This document shows, piece by piece, positions 18,499-27,222 of a stretch of DNA of 64,000 bases (the stretch's first letter is position 1; every line of letters starts with the position of its first letter). A program made the translations under genes and the position numbers. This DNA is from Acidobacteriota bacterium (lineage in GTDB: Bacteria > Acidobacteriota > Blastocatellia > Chloracidobacteriales > Chloracidobacteriaceae). The notes below the pieces were generated by a model. It had not been told where the DNA came from and searched no databases. It was given only the letters and a program-made list of their open reading frames with translations. The stretch is taken from positions 1 through 64,000 of the forward strand of contig JACQXX010000083.1 in the NCBI GenBank assembly GCA_016208495.1. The letters are read 5' to 3'.

Positions 18499-18809
18499 GA
18501 GTGAGTGCACTAGGGCTCAGGGCTGAAAAATCCTCGGGCTGAGGGCTTGGGGCTGAAGAAGTCGGGCTGAAAACATCGGGCTGAAGACATTGGGCTGAAG
18601 ACATTGGTTTTATACTATTTTGGGCTGAGGGTATCGGGCTAAGGGCTGAGGGAAATACAATTCTTTCAATAATTTAGCCTTCCCATAACAAGAGAGGTTC
18701 ATTCCAAAATGGTATTATTTCATCCCTCATCCTTCATCCCTCATCCCTTCCTTTGCTCCGAGCTTGCGAGTCTTCAGCCCCAAGCCCTGAGCCCTGGTTT
18801 TCTCAGCTC
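18499..18809. repeat. GGGCTGA-family inverted repeat pair
   Basis: Forward-strand copies GGGCTGAAGACATCGGGCTG and variants fill 18515-18660. An inverted set ending CCAAGCCCTGAGCCCTGG occupies 18766-18806, just after the minus-strand stop of the winged-helix/YggX gene. Short CATCCCTCATCC repeats lie between. Related copies are at 26818-26857, 58389-58595 and 59156-59281. No gene is present. Confidence 0.85.
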
Positions 18810-19271
18810 TTATTCGTGCTTGATAGTTCCCTGCAACGAAAGGTCAACCATCATGGGTGGTGTTCCATCGCCAAAGAAAAATGAATCCATGGCGCCAAAC
18901 AAAAACTTTTGGGCCTGTGGATCAATCGGATTCAGCCCGAAATGATTCATGAGGACAGTCTGCTGGCCAATCCACTTTTTCCAGCATTCGGTACAGGTTG
19001 ACTGCTGTACCTTGCGACCTAAGTCGTTGTTGAACGGTGCTTTTTGCATTTGCTGCATTTCGCTCAGGCAACAGTACCGATAGGCCGCCCCGTCAGCCTT
19101 GGTGACTAACTTCATTTTTTCGAGTTCCGGAATGACCTTGCGGACTTCCTTTTCCGGATAGCCTGTTTCTTTCACGAGCGCCTCAACCGTGAGCGGGCCT
19201 TTTTCTTTGAGTAATTGAACAATGATGCGGGGAGTGCCTTTCAAAAGCACGCACAATGTCTCGACTGCCAT
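18810..19271 (-). CDS. Winged-helix protein with C-terminal YggX-like (iron-traffic) domain
   Basis: 153 aa from the ATG at 19271, preceded by GGAG at eight nt; the longer frame to 19355 lacks such a site. Residues about 5-65 look like a winged helix (IIVQLLKEKG, LTVEALVKETGYPEKEVRKV, LEKMKLVTKADGAAYRY). Residues about 66-135 align with YggX/Fe(2+)-trafficking proteins. CC at 67-68 sits where YggX has its conserved Cys, then NDLGRKVQ (YggX GELGKRI), CWKKWIGQQTVLMNHFGLNP (YggX AWAQWQHKQTMLINEKKLN) and a final MDSFFFGDG (MVNFLFEGK). YggX protects Fe-S enzymes from oxidative damage. The fusion suggests a redox- or iron-linked regulator, which is inference. Its stop is followed by GGGCTGA-type repeats. 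Confidence 0.75.
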   Translation of the reverse strand: MAVETLCVLLKGTPRIIVQLLKEKGPLTVEALVKETGYPEKEVRKVIPELEKMKLVTKADGAAYRYCCLSEMQQMQKAPFNNDLGRKVQQSTCTECWKKWIGQQTVLMNHFGLNPIDPQAQKFLFGAMDSFFFGDGTPPMMVDLSLQGTIKHE

Positions 19272-19405
19272 AGGTTGTACTCCACAATGGAAATTCAAAC
19301 TGGTTTTGCGAACAGGAAGGATTTTCTGCACCCCTTTCAATAGCAAGGGTGGCAAAGGTGATGCAAGCAGTCTTTGGCGGGCAATTGGGTATCTGCCGGC
19401 ATTGA

Positions 19406-21574
19406 CTATCCGCCAGCGTCATAAAGAGGAGCGGCCTGACGGAGCCGTTTCAGGAACTCTTCATCAAGCTCGGTCGCTGGATTTTGATTGATCGGAGATT
19501 TTGAAGTGTCGGTTGGCACAATGGTTTTTCCCTGGAACCGGACGGCGGCGCTATAGGCTTCATTGGCACCGTTGAGATCTCCGGTTCGATACAGCACGCG
19601 CCCCAAATCTTGATAGGCTTCGGAATAGTTTCCTCCACGCTGCTCAATCGCGGTGCGGTAAGCAGCGATGGCGGCGGTTGGATTTCCCTGCTGCGAATAA
19701 ATCCGCCCCAACCGATAATAGGCTTCGGGATATTTGCCTTTGCGCTGTTCAATCGCGGTTCGAAAGACCTGAGTGGCATCAAGCCCGTTTCCGGCTCGAA
19801 CCAGCAACATCCCCAGTTCATAGTGACCTTCCGGAAACAGTTGTCCAAGTTGCTCAATGGCAGTCCGGAGCGATTGAATGGCTGCCGGGAACTGGCTGAG
19901 GGCGGCCTGGGAATGACTGAGTTGATAGTGGGCTCGCCAGTACACCCCGCCCATTTCCGTGATAGTTAATTGAAATGACTTACAGGCCGCTTCGTGATCT
20001 CCCTGGGCAGCCTGGACCCGTCCCAAATCATATTGAGCTTCCGGATAGCGTCCGCCGCGCCGATGGATTGCAGTCGTCAATGCCTGATGAGCTTGAGAGA
20101 GTTGACCATTTAATAAACTCGCCAATCCGACCCCACGCCAACTTTCAGCATCAGTGGTTCGCTGCGCGACCGCCTTTTCAAATGCCTGGGTCGCTTCAGC
20201 GTATTTTTTCTGGCGCAGGAGCAAGATCCCCAGGTTGTGGTAGGCAGCCACATCGGTATCCCCATGCGTCAGGGCCAGTTGCAGGTGTTGGTGGGCTTGA
20301 TCAAGTTTGTTTTGGCGAGCCAGCGCATTACTGAGGTTGCGATGGGCAAAAGCAAAATCCGGTTGAGCCTCAATCGCCTGGCGATAGGCTTCGGCGGCCT
20401 TTTCGATATTTCCCTGGGCGTAATAAAAATTTCCAAGATTGAAATAGGCTTTTGGATATGGCTGATCTGAATATTCGATGGCCCGCTGGATTGCTTCAAG
20501 GGGTTCCTGGGTGCGACGGGTTTCAAAATATTTCCCCTGCTCAAACAAGACGACCGCCAGATTATGATGGGCCCGGGGCAGTCTCGGTTCAATCGAGAGT
20601 GCCTCGCGAAAGGCTTCGGCGGCTTCCTCCAATTTGCCAAAATCCCGCAAGGCAATCCCCAAATCCAGATAGGCACTGGTCAAATCAGGATCAGACTTGA
20701 CTGCGGTTTCAAATTCCTGGACGGCTGCCGCAACATTCCCGCTTTCATAAAACACCATGCCAAGTTCTTGATGGAGCTGGGCTCGACGTGGGTCAAGTTG
20801 GAGTGCCGCCTGGAAGCTGGCCACGGCCCTTCCCCAATCACCCAGCAACCGGGAAGCCTGTCCCAGACCAACCCAACCATCAATGGCCTGGGGTTGTGCA
20901 TCAACCGCTGCCTGAAAACAGACCAGTGCGTCGAGATAATCTTTTTGCCCAAGCGCAATCTGGCCAAGCGTCAAGTGGCCAGCTAAAAATTCAGGCTGTT
21001 GAGCTAACAGGTCACGCAATATTTCGCGAGCCCGGTCTGGATTTCCGAGCTCATACCAGATGGTGGCCAGATGGATATAAGACCAGGGCTGCTGTGGTGC
21101 CGAGCGAATGGCTTCCTGAAAGGCGGTTTTGGCTTCGGCTGGGCGATGGAGTTGTTTGAGCAGTGCGCCGCGGCTGTAGTGGGCAGCAGCCAAATCAGGT
21201 TGCAGCCTCAGCGCCTGTTCAATTTCACTCAGCCCGGCATCGAGCCGCCCCAACTGGGCCAGGGTTAAACCGAGATTATGATGGGCTTCAGGATACGGTG
21301 TTGCAGATCGGGAGATCGCCTTCTGATAGGCATCAACAGCCTGTTCGAGCTTTCCCTGGCTGATCAAGGCGATTCCCAGAAAGTACCAGGCTTCAGCCGA
21401 CTGGGATGGATAGGTGGTGATGACTGATTGAAAAGTGGCAATTGCGTCGGCAATTTCCCCCTGAGCAAACGCCTCTTTGCCGACCTGTAACAGCTCAGCC
21501 GCCGTTTCCCCCTCTTGACGCCCACCGCTGGACTCGACTGTGTTTGATAAACTTCCGGTGTTGCGCACAGCCAT
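19406..21574 (-). CDS. Large tetratricopeptide-repeat protein
   Basis: 722 aa composed almost entirely of TPR units (roughly 17-18 consecutive copies) from about residue 25 to 700, with signatures such as AEAWYFLGIALISQGKLEQA, YSEAYQDLGRVLYRTG and AYYRLGRIYSQQGNPTAAI. There is no signal peptide or membrane helix, so it is probably a cytoplasmic scaffold for protein-protein contacts. A G-rich AAGGGGGG precedes the ATG. The C-terminal 40 residues are unstructured and acidic. It lies 134 bp upstream of the winged-helix/YggX gene on the same strand, so co-transcription is possible. The partner or pathway cannot be deduced. Confidence 0.92.
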   Translation of the reverse strand: MAVRNTGSLSNTVESSGGRQEGETAAELLQVGKEAFAQGEIADAIATFQSVITTYPSQSAEAWYFLGIALISQGKLEQAVDAYQKAISRSATPYPEAHHNLGLTLAQLGRLDAGLSEIEQALRLQPDLAAAHYSRGALLKQLHRPAEAKTAFQEAIRSAPQQPWSYIHLATIWYELGNPDRAREILRDLLAQQPEFLAGHLTLGQIALGQKDYLDALVCFQAAVDAQPQAIDGWVGLGQASRLLGDWGRAVASFQAALQLDPRRAQLHQELGMVFYESGNVAAAVQEFETAVKSDPDLTSAYLDLGIALRDFGKLEEAAEAFREALSIEPRLPRAHHNLAVVLFEQGKYFETRRTQEPLEAIQRAIEYSDQPYPKAYFNLGNFYYAQGNIEKAAEAYRQAIEAQPDFAFAHRNLSNALARQNKLDQAHQHLQLALTHGDTDVAAYHNLGILLLRQKKYAEATQAFEKAVAQRTTDAESWRGVGLASLLNGQLSQAHQALTTAIHRRGGRYPEAQYDLGRVQAAQGDHEAACKSFQLTITEMGGVYWRAHYQLSHSQAALSQFPAAIQSLRTAIEQLGQLFPEGHYELGMLLVRAGNGLDATQVFRTAIEQRKGKYPEAYYRLGRIYSQQGNPTAAIAAYRTAIEQRGGNYSEAYQDLGRVLYRTGDLNGANEAYSAAVRFQGKTIVPTDTSKSPINQNPATELDEEFLKRLRQAAPLYDAGG

Positions 21575-21920
21575 GTGCCCCCCTTTGCGTCAGAATACAA
21601 TGTTTGGGATTTCCCTGGCCTGTGAAAATTCCACATCTCAGCTTTCTCAACTCACAAACCAGGGTGGACCCTGGTGTTGAGAAAGCTGCTCGGGTGACTA
21701 TCATTGGGTGATAGCACGCCGAAGAATAATTGCTGGTTGTGTGCTCCGCGAGGGGATAAGCGGGGACAAAAACCTGCCTGAGGTTGGAATGGGACTCCAG
21801 TTCAGAGGTGTTTGTCGCTGAGTACCAGGTGCGGAACCGACGCTGCCAGTTGGTCGGGCTCAAGGCATCGGGCTGAGTCAATCCAAATCCGTTTCCGCCC
21901 GCTCAGTACTGAGCCGGGAA
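21575..21920. other. Intergenic region with nested hairpin
   Basis: No gene seen. A 13-bp stem (21639-21651 with 21676-21688, CAGCTTTCTCAAC) encloses a second 6-bp stem (CCAGGG/CCCTGG). It lacks a T-tract, so it is not a classical terminator and may be a dispersed repeat. A GGGCTCAAGGCATCGGGCTG fragment lies near 21858-21877, just downstream of the hpt stop. Confidence 0.5.
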
Positions 21921-22463
21921 TCAGGACTCTTCGAGTTGCAAGATGGCAATATACGGCAGATTGCGATACCGTTCGGCATAGTCAAGACCATAGCCGACCA
22001 CAAATTCATTGGGAATGGTGAAGCCGGTGTATGCCACATCAACCTGCGCCAGTCGCCGTTCCGGTTTGTCCAATAGTGCGGCAACTTGAACGGATGCCGC
22101 ATCCCGGCGGCGGAAATTGTCAAGCAGATAGTTGAGGGTCAACCCTGTATCCACAATGTCTTCCACCACAAGCACGTCACGCCCTTTGAGACTGGTGTCG
22201 AGATCTTTCAAAATTCGCACTTCACCAGACGACTTGGCCGCTGCTCCATAGCTTGATACGGCAATAAAATCAACGGTTAAGGGCAGGTCTACACATCGCA
22301 TCAGGTCAGAGGTAAAGAGACTGGCCCCTTTGAGAACACTGATCAGCGCCAGCGATTTCCCGCGATAATCGGTTGTAATTTGATTGCCCAGTTGCTGGAT
22401 GCGCTCCTGAATTTGAGCACGGTCAATTAAAACTTTGAGATTGGGTTGGATAAATTCTGACAC
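21921..22463 (-). CDS. hpt: Hypoxanthine phosphoribosyltransferase
   Basis: 180 aa, normal length for bacterial Hpt. The PRPP-binding signature is VLVVEDIVDTGLTL (about residues 97-110). Other family blocks are LALISVLKGASLFTSDLMR, VDFIAVSSYG, LLDKPERR and FVVGYGLDYAERYRNLPYI. It salvages hypoxanthine and guanine to IMP and GMP in the cytoplasm using PRPP. It is not next to tilS or ftsH, its usual neighbours in Firmicutes; here it stands between a PilZ gene and a TPR gene. Confidence 0.95.
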   Translation of the reverse strand: MSEFIQPNLKVLIDRAQIQERIQQLGNQITTDYRGKSLALISVLKGASLFTSDLMRCVDLPLTVDFIAVSSYGAAAKSSGEVRILKDLDTSLKGRDVLVVEDIVDTGLTLNYLLDNFRRRDAASVQVAALLDKPERRLAQVDVAYTGFTIPNEFVVGYGLDYAERYRNLPYIAILQLEES

Positions 22464-22617
22464 AATACCTGTCCAAAAAAGAAAGAATGTGATTTAAACA
22501 CAAGCAGATCAGCCAGTGCCTGATCTCTGATTGGGGGCTTGCTCGACCACGACCGTCACAAGTTCTGTCCAGAAGGAAACCGCGATCAGATATCAGAGAT
22601 GGCCAGGTGGTGGCAGC

Positions 22618-22944
22618 TCAGGAAATGACATCTTCCCCAAACATGACATGGGTTTCTTCGTCAACTGGGCCAAGCCCAAGGTGGCGCTCGCCATTGATGT
22701 CGCGGATCCAGACCACGTTCATCAATTCCCGTCGTTCAGGGTTGATTGCCGGAACAACCAGCGCCAGTTGATCTCCCACTTCAACCTGAATGGCGGAAAT
22801 GACACAGGCCCCTTTCCGGCTGATAGAGATACATTCCCCGGTGCTGTTAAAGAATTCACCGTCTTTGGCAATACCCTCCACCACAGCCGTCAGGCTACAA
22901 GGTAATCGTTTCTCTCGACGCGTTGATTCAAAATCCTCACTCAT
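22618..22944 (-). CDS. PilZ domain protein (putative c-di-GMP receptor)
   Basis: 108 aa from the ATG at 22944, chosen for the strong AAGGAGGG six nt upstream; the frame stays open 13 codons further. The PilZ domain spans most of the chain: RREKRLPCSL carries the RxxxR motif, and GECISISRKGACV corresponds to the (D/N)xSxxG motif with Ser in place of the first Asp/Asn. Later strands are GDQLALVVPA and LMNVVWIRDINGERHLGLGP. PilZ proteins bind c-di-GMP and act on motility, pili or exopolysaccharide. The degenerate second motif leaves ligand binding uncertain. It is a single-domain cytoplasmic protein with no clear operon partner. Confidence 0.85.
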   Translation of the reverse strand: MSEDFESTRREKRLPCSLTAVVEGIAKDGEFFNSTGECISISRKGACVISAIQVEVGDQLALVVPAINPERRELMNVVWIRDINGERHLGLGPVDEETHVMFGEDVIS

Positions 22945-23414
22945 CGAACCCTCCTTGGGCTTCGCACATGAATTGAAAGACACCCCATTTTCTCAACTGG
23001 GAAACACAGCCATCGCTCAGTTAAGGACCGGCTTCTTCTATCGTAGCTAGGATTTGTAAGGTTGTTTACTTGGAAAAATGAGTACTTCTTCAGTATTCAT
23101 GATGTTTTCGTGAAGTGCAAGACCAAACTGTGACTTCAGAACTTCCAACTCAAGACCGAAAGAATTTTTGGGAGGTGGAAATCAGCAGGAAAACTGGGAT
23201 TTTGGAAACAAAAAAGCTCTGAAGCATGCATTCGACTTCAGAGCCAAAGTGAGGAGACGACCGTGAAAAATGTTCCAAATTCAACTTCACGCCTACACCA
23301 AATTGTTTTGCGACAAAGAGGCGGAAAAACAAATCGGTGAAGTCCAGGAACTATATGTCATTGCTGGTGAAACTGCCAAACGATTTTTTACAAGTCCAGG
23401 CAGGTTACACAAAC
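22945..23414. other. Intergenic region containing a terminator
   Basis: No convincing gene. Short open frames on both strands cross the terminator hairpin at 23208-23245 and were discarded. The rest probably holds the PilZ gene promoter but no clear -35/-10 pair was found. Confidence 0.5.
23208..23245 (-). terminator. Intrinsic terminator downstream of the Spy-like gene
   Basis: 9-bp stem GCTCTGAAG (23216-23224) with CTTCAGAGC (23236-23244), 11-nt loop, followed on the minus strand by six or more T. It lies about 170 nt after the stop at 23415. Confidence 0.85.
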
Positions 23415-23972
23415 TCAAAGCTTTCGCATCTGCTTTTGGAGTTGTTTATCAAATCGTCGAGGGCCTTCATCGTGACGTAATTCCATAAACTTGTGGAGTT
23501 GATCGGTGGTCAAAATCTGGCGGAGTTGGGATTGAACTTTGGTTTGGATCATCAACAACTGGGTTTGGGCTTCAGCCAGATCTTTGGCCCGTTGATTCAC
23601 AGCCGCTTCGTTAAATTCATCGCTAAACAATGCATCATCCAGCGCAAACCGCCTGGCCCGCATATCCTTGAAGGCGCTGGCCATCGCCAGCCCATGTTGG
23701 CGATAAACCTGGCGAATCCGTATCTGCTGGTCTTCAGTGAGTCCAAGGGCCGCCGCCAGCAATCTGGATTCATACGGATTGCGCAACAATGATTCAAAAA
23801 CCGGCTGGCGGCTGTTATAGGGCTCTGATTCGGCCTGATCAGCTTTTGGCCGGACCTGAGATGCGGGTGGCTGTTGGGCCAGCGCACTTGACGTTGCAAC
23901 AACCATCACGATTCCAAGGACCGACCCGACCAGAAGATAGTTAAGGTTCAACGAGTAACTCACGTTCGTCAT
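23415..23972 (-). CDS. Spy/CpxP-family periplasmic protein (LTxxQ motif)
   Basis: 185 aa from the ATG at 23972, chosen because a signal peptide starts there (LLVGSVLGIVMVVATSSALA); the frame is open 41 codons further upstream. The mature protein is mostly alpha-helical and carries two LTxxQ-type motifs, LGLTEDQQIRIRQVY and ILTTDQLHKFMEL, as in Spy/CpxP/ZraP periplasmic proteins. These act as ATP-independent chaperones or stress modulators. The C-terminus is basic (FDKQLQKQMRKL). No sensor kinase or metal-resistance gene is adjacent, so the physiological role is open. Confidence 0.75.
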   Translation of the reverse strand: MTNVSYSLNLNYLLVGSVLGIVMVVATSSALAQQPPASQVRPKADQAESEPYNSRQPVFESLLRNPYESRLLAAALGLTEDQQIRIRQVYRQHGLAMASAFKDMRARRFALDDALFSDEFNEAAVNQRAKDLAEAQTQLLMIQTKVQSQLRQILTTDQLHKFMELRHDEGPRRFDKQLQKQMRKL

Positions 23973-24095
23973 ATGGAGTGTTTGATCCTTCAAGCCTGGT
24001 GAAACTGTACCAATCTTTTCAGTGACTGGATTCTTTGCCAGGGTTAGAGCCTGAGCGAGATTAAAAAGTTTGTCAAAAATCAGGTAAAACCACAA

Positions 24096-24424
24096 TGAAA
24101 GAGAAATGAGAGAACCACAAATCCATTTCAGTCCCTAAAGGAGGTTCGGCGAAACTTTTTTGAAACTGGTTGGCTTGCTTCAAATCAGCGGCATAATCCA
24201 CAAAATTGATCTCGGAAGGTTGGTTTGCTTTTCGGTCAATCAGCGATATAGGTTGAGGACCACAAGCATAACGCGATTCGTTTTGGTTCTTTTTTCTCTC
24301 CCGTTTTCCATCCTGGAACGGTACTGATCCGGTTGTCCTTCCTACTATTTACGGCCCTGGCTCTTGTTGCCGGATGGGAAACGTCGTTACGTCCCGTTGT
24401 TGGGAAGAAAGCGCATTTCCTGGT
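24096..24424. other. Intergenic region upstream of cydAB
   Basis: Separates the divergent Spy-like gene and cydA and should hold both promoters. No clear operator (FNR/ArcA-like) or hairpin was recognised. Confidence 0.4.
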
Positions 24425-25795
24425 ATGGACGACGCCCTGGCCATCAACCGATGGCAATTTACCTTTACCATTACCTTTCATTACCTGTTTCCTCAACTGA
24501 CGATGGGGCTGGCGCTGCTAATTGTCATGCTCAAAAGCCTGGCGGTGTGGAAAAACGACGACCGTTTCAACCGGGCCGCGCAGTTTTGGGGAAAAGTCTT
24601 TGGAATCAGCTTTTTCTTTGGCGTGATTACCGGCATTCCCATGGAATTCCAGTTTGGCACCAACTGGGCACGGTTTGCCCGCTTTGCCGGAGGTGTCATC
24701 GGCCAGACACTGGCCATGGAAGGCGTATTTGCCTTTTTCCTGGAATCCTCATTTCTGGGGCTGTTTCTGTTTGGCGAAAAACGACTTGGCCGGTGGGGGC
24801 ACTGGCTGGCGTCGGTGCTGGTTTTTCTGGGTTCGTGGCTGTCGGGCTATTTCATCATCGTGACCAATGCCTGGATGCAGCATCCGGTCGGGTACATTGT
24901 CGCCAGCGATGGATCGGTTCACCTCTCCAGTTTTTGGGCCCTCCTGTTAAACCCCTGGGCCATCTGGCAATACCTGCACAATATGAATGGTTCGGTGGTC
25001 ACCGCCTCGCTTGTCATGACATCAGTGGGTGCCTATTACCTGTTATCACGTGAACAAGTCGAGTACGGTCAAATGTTTCTGAAACTGGGCGTCATCACCG
25101 CCTGTATCGCCAGTTTTTTGCAGGCCATGCCAACCGGAGATATGCAGGCTAAACTGGTCGCCCGCCATCAGCCAGCCGCATTTGCCGCCATGGAAGGGTT
25201 GTTCAAAACCGAGCAGGGCGCCGCCATGGTGATCATCGGCCAACCGGATGTTGAAAACCAACGGTTGGACAACCCCATCATGATTCCCAATATGCTCAGT
25301 TTTTTGACCTATCAGCGATGGGGAGCGGAAGTGAAAGGACTCGAAGCCTTCCCACGTGAAGAATGGCCCGACCATATTCCTCTGCTCTACTACAGCTATC
25401 ACATCATGATTGGGCTGGGCACCATCTTTATTGGGATTACCAGCATCGCTGTATTCCTACTCTGGCGGGGATGGCTTTTCCAGTCCCGGTGGATGCTCTG
25501 GATTTTAATGCTCAGTTTTCCATTTCCCTTCATCGCCAACACCGCCGGATGGGTCACCGCCGAAGTCGGACGGCAACCCTGGCTGGTGTATGGATTGCTG
25601 CGCACCAGTCAAGGCACGTCTCCACTTGTGTCAGCCGGCAATGGACTCTTTACCTTGCTCGGGTTTATGGGGATGTACACGATCCTGGCAATCTTATTTT
25701 TGTTTTTGATGTGGCGTGAAATTGACCACGGGCCGAAAGCGCTCGAATCAACTCATGATCAGAGCCAACCAGAACAGGAAGGGGGGAAAGCCTGA
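24425..25795 (+). CDS. cydA: Cytochrome bd ubiquinol oxidase subunit I
   Basis: 456 aa from the ATG at 24425, placed by alignment with the usual CydA N-terminus (MDDALAINRWQF...FHYLFP); the frame is open 17 codons upstream. About nine membrane helices are visible. His19 in TFHYLFPQLTMG is the expected haem b595 ligand and the His in QYLHNMNGSVVTASL corresponds to the b558 ligand; GWVTAEVGRQPWLVYGLLRT is the conserved quinol-side signature. The Q-loop is short, as in the cyanide-insensitive CioA-like group. It oxidises quinol and reduces oxygen at the inner membrane. The stop overlaps the cydB start (TGATG), indicating translational coupling. Confidence 0.95.
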   Translation: MDDALAINRWQFTFTITFHYLFPQLTMGLALLIVMLKSLAVWKNDDRFNRAAQFWGKVFGISFFFGVITGIPMEFQFGTNWARFARFAGGVIGQTLAMEGVFAFFLESSFLGLFLFGEKRLGRWGHWLASVLVFLGSWLSGYFIIVTNAWMQHPVGYIVASDGSVHLSSFWALLLNPWAIWQYLHNMNGSVVTASLVMTSVGAYYLLSREQVEYGQMFLKLGVITACIASFLQAMPTGDMQAKLVARHQPAAFAAMEGLFKTEQGAAMVIIGQPDVENQRLDNPIMIPNMLSFLTYQRWGAEVKGLEAFPREEWPDHIPLLYYSYHIMIGLGTIFIGITSIAVFLLWRGWLFQSRWMLWILMLSFPFPFIANTAGWVTAEVGRQPWLVYGLLRTSQGTSPLVSAGNGLFTLLGFMGMYTILAILFLFLMWREIDHGPKALESTHDQSQPEQEGGKA

Positions 25796-26841
25796 TGCAA
25801 CCGGTGTGGTTTGTGCTTGTGGCATTGATGCTCACAGTGTATGTGGTACTGGATGGGTTTGACCTCGGCGCCGGAATCATCCACCTCCTGGTCGGAAAAA
25901 CCGACCGCGAACGCCGGACTGTCCTCCGCTCAATCGGGCCGGTCTGGGATGGAAACGAAGTGTGGCTGCTGGCGACGGGAGGAACACTTTATTGCATGTT
26001 TCCAGTTCTGTATGCCGCCAGCTTTAGTGGATTTTACCTGCCCTTGATGATGGTTTTGTGGTTGTTAATGCTGCGCGGGATGGGGATTGAACTCCGTGGT
26101 CATATCGAGAACCCAATGTGGCATTCGTTCTGGGATGTAGTGTTTGCCGCATCAAGTGCTCTGTTAGCCATCTTTCTGGGAGCAGCACTTGGAAATGTCA
26201 TCCGTGGCGTACCACTGAACGCAGAAGGGTATTTCTTTGAACCATTGTGGACCAATTTCCAACCGGGTCCACATCCCGGCATTCTCGACTGGTACACAGT
26301 GCTGGCTGGTCTGGTAGCACTCGTTGCTCTGACCACACACGGTGCGGCCTATGTTGCCGCCAAAACCCTTGAGACAGTGAATGAACGGGCCCGTCAGGCT
26401 GGCTTGCTCTCAAGCCGAATACTTATTTTGTTGACACCAATCAGCTTAGCGGCCACGCTCGTGGTACGACCCGCCATGCTCGATAATTACCGGGCACACT
26501 GGTGGGGGCTGGTCTTTCCACTGCTGGTTGTGGGCGGGCTCATCGGACTGGAATTCTTTTGGAGGACCGGAAAAGATGGAATGGTATTCCTGTCTTCGAC
26601 AACTTATCTGGTGGGAATGCTTGGGGGTGCCGCCTTTGGACTCTTTCCGACAGTGCTACCCGCCAGTACTGATACAACGCACAGCCTGACAATTTACAAC
26701 GCTTCAACTGGCGAATATGGCCTCAGTATCGGATTAACCTGGTGGTGTGTCGGAATGCTCCTTGCCACGGGGTACTTTACCTATCTCTACCGTTCATTTC
26801 AGGGCAAGGTTTTGGTTGAAGACTCGCAGGCTCAGGGCTGA
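25795..26841 (+). CDS. cydB: Cytochrome bd ubiquinol oxidase subunit II
   Basis: 348 aa with about eight membrane helices. Family features are YVVLDGFDLGAG near the N-terminus, IGPVWDGNEVWLLATGG, HGAAYVAAKT and the final helix TWWCVGMLLATGYF. It forms the bd oxidase heterodimer with CydA; together they give high-affinity terminal oxidase activity. The ATG shares one base with the cydA stop. The last residues (EDSQAQG and stop) are encoded by a GACTCGCAGGCTCAGGGCTGA unit of the GGGCTGA repeat family, so the natural C-terminus was probably altered when the repeat arrived. No cydX, cydC or cydD is in the window. Confidence 0.95.
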   Translation: MQPVWFVLVALMLTVYVVLDGFDLGAGIIHLLVGKTDRERRTVLRSIGPVWDGNEVWLLATGGTLYCMFPVLYAASFSGFYLPLMMVLWLLMLRGMGIELRGHIENPMWHSFWDVVFAASSALLAIFLGAALGNVIRGVPLNAEGYFFEPLWTNFQPGPHPGILDWYTVLAGLVALVALTTHGAAYVAAKTLETVNERARQAGLLSSRILILLTPISLAATLVVRPAMLDNYRAHWWGLVFPLLVVGGLIGLEFFWRTGKDGMVFLSSTTYLVGMLGGAAFGLFPTVLPASTDTTHSLTIYNASTGEYGLSIGLTWWCVGMLLATGYFTYLYRSFQGKVLVEDSQAQG

Positions 26842-27222
26842 AAACCAGGGCTAAGGGACTGTAAAAATACAACTTCCCGTTTTTATCGAAAGTCACCCGG
26901 AGAGATCGAATTTCAGAACAGGAAACCACGAAATACACGAAAAACACGAAAAAGAAATCCAAAGACTTCAATGGGGTCTGAGCTTTTGTCAGGGAAAGTG
27001 CCACCGAACTCAAAAGAAAATGGCTTCGACCCAAATGAAAATCGGGAAGTAATAGCCGTGGTGCGAAGCCCACGGTCACGGCCAGGACGCGCCCAATCCC
27101 GATAAAAGCATTGTTCAATTTTCTTTTTAGGGCTGAAGAAGACGGCTGAAGAAGCTTGACTGATTCGAAAGCGTTGATTTCTAACCACTAACCACTAACC
27201 ACTCTTTAGTTTCTTCATTCCA
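26842..27222. repeat. Repeat-filled gap between cydB and the DUF445 gene
   Basis: Contains in order: GGGCTGA-type copies (to 26857); ACCACGAAATACACGAAAAA (26926-26945), also near 46332; the 41-bp dispersed repeat (27049-27089, reverse of 54474-54514); more GGGCTGA units (27127-27150); and a half-element with TTGATTTCTAACCACTAACC (27174-27193) then TTTCTTCATTC abutting the minus-strand stop at 27223. No gene is seen. Confidence 0.8.

Noticed and set aside
23150-23488. Small frames of 60-72 codons on both strands
   Set aside because: Both cross or abut the intrinsic terminator at 23208-23245 and show no coding features.
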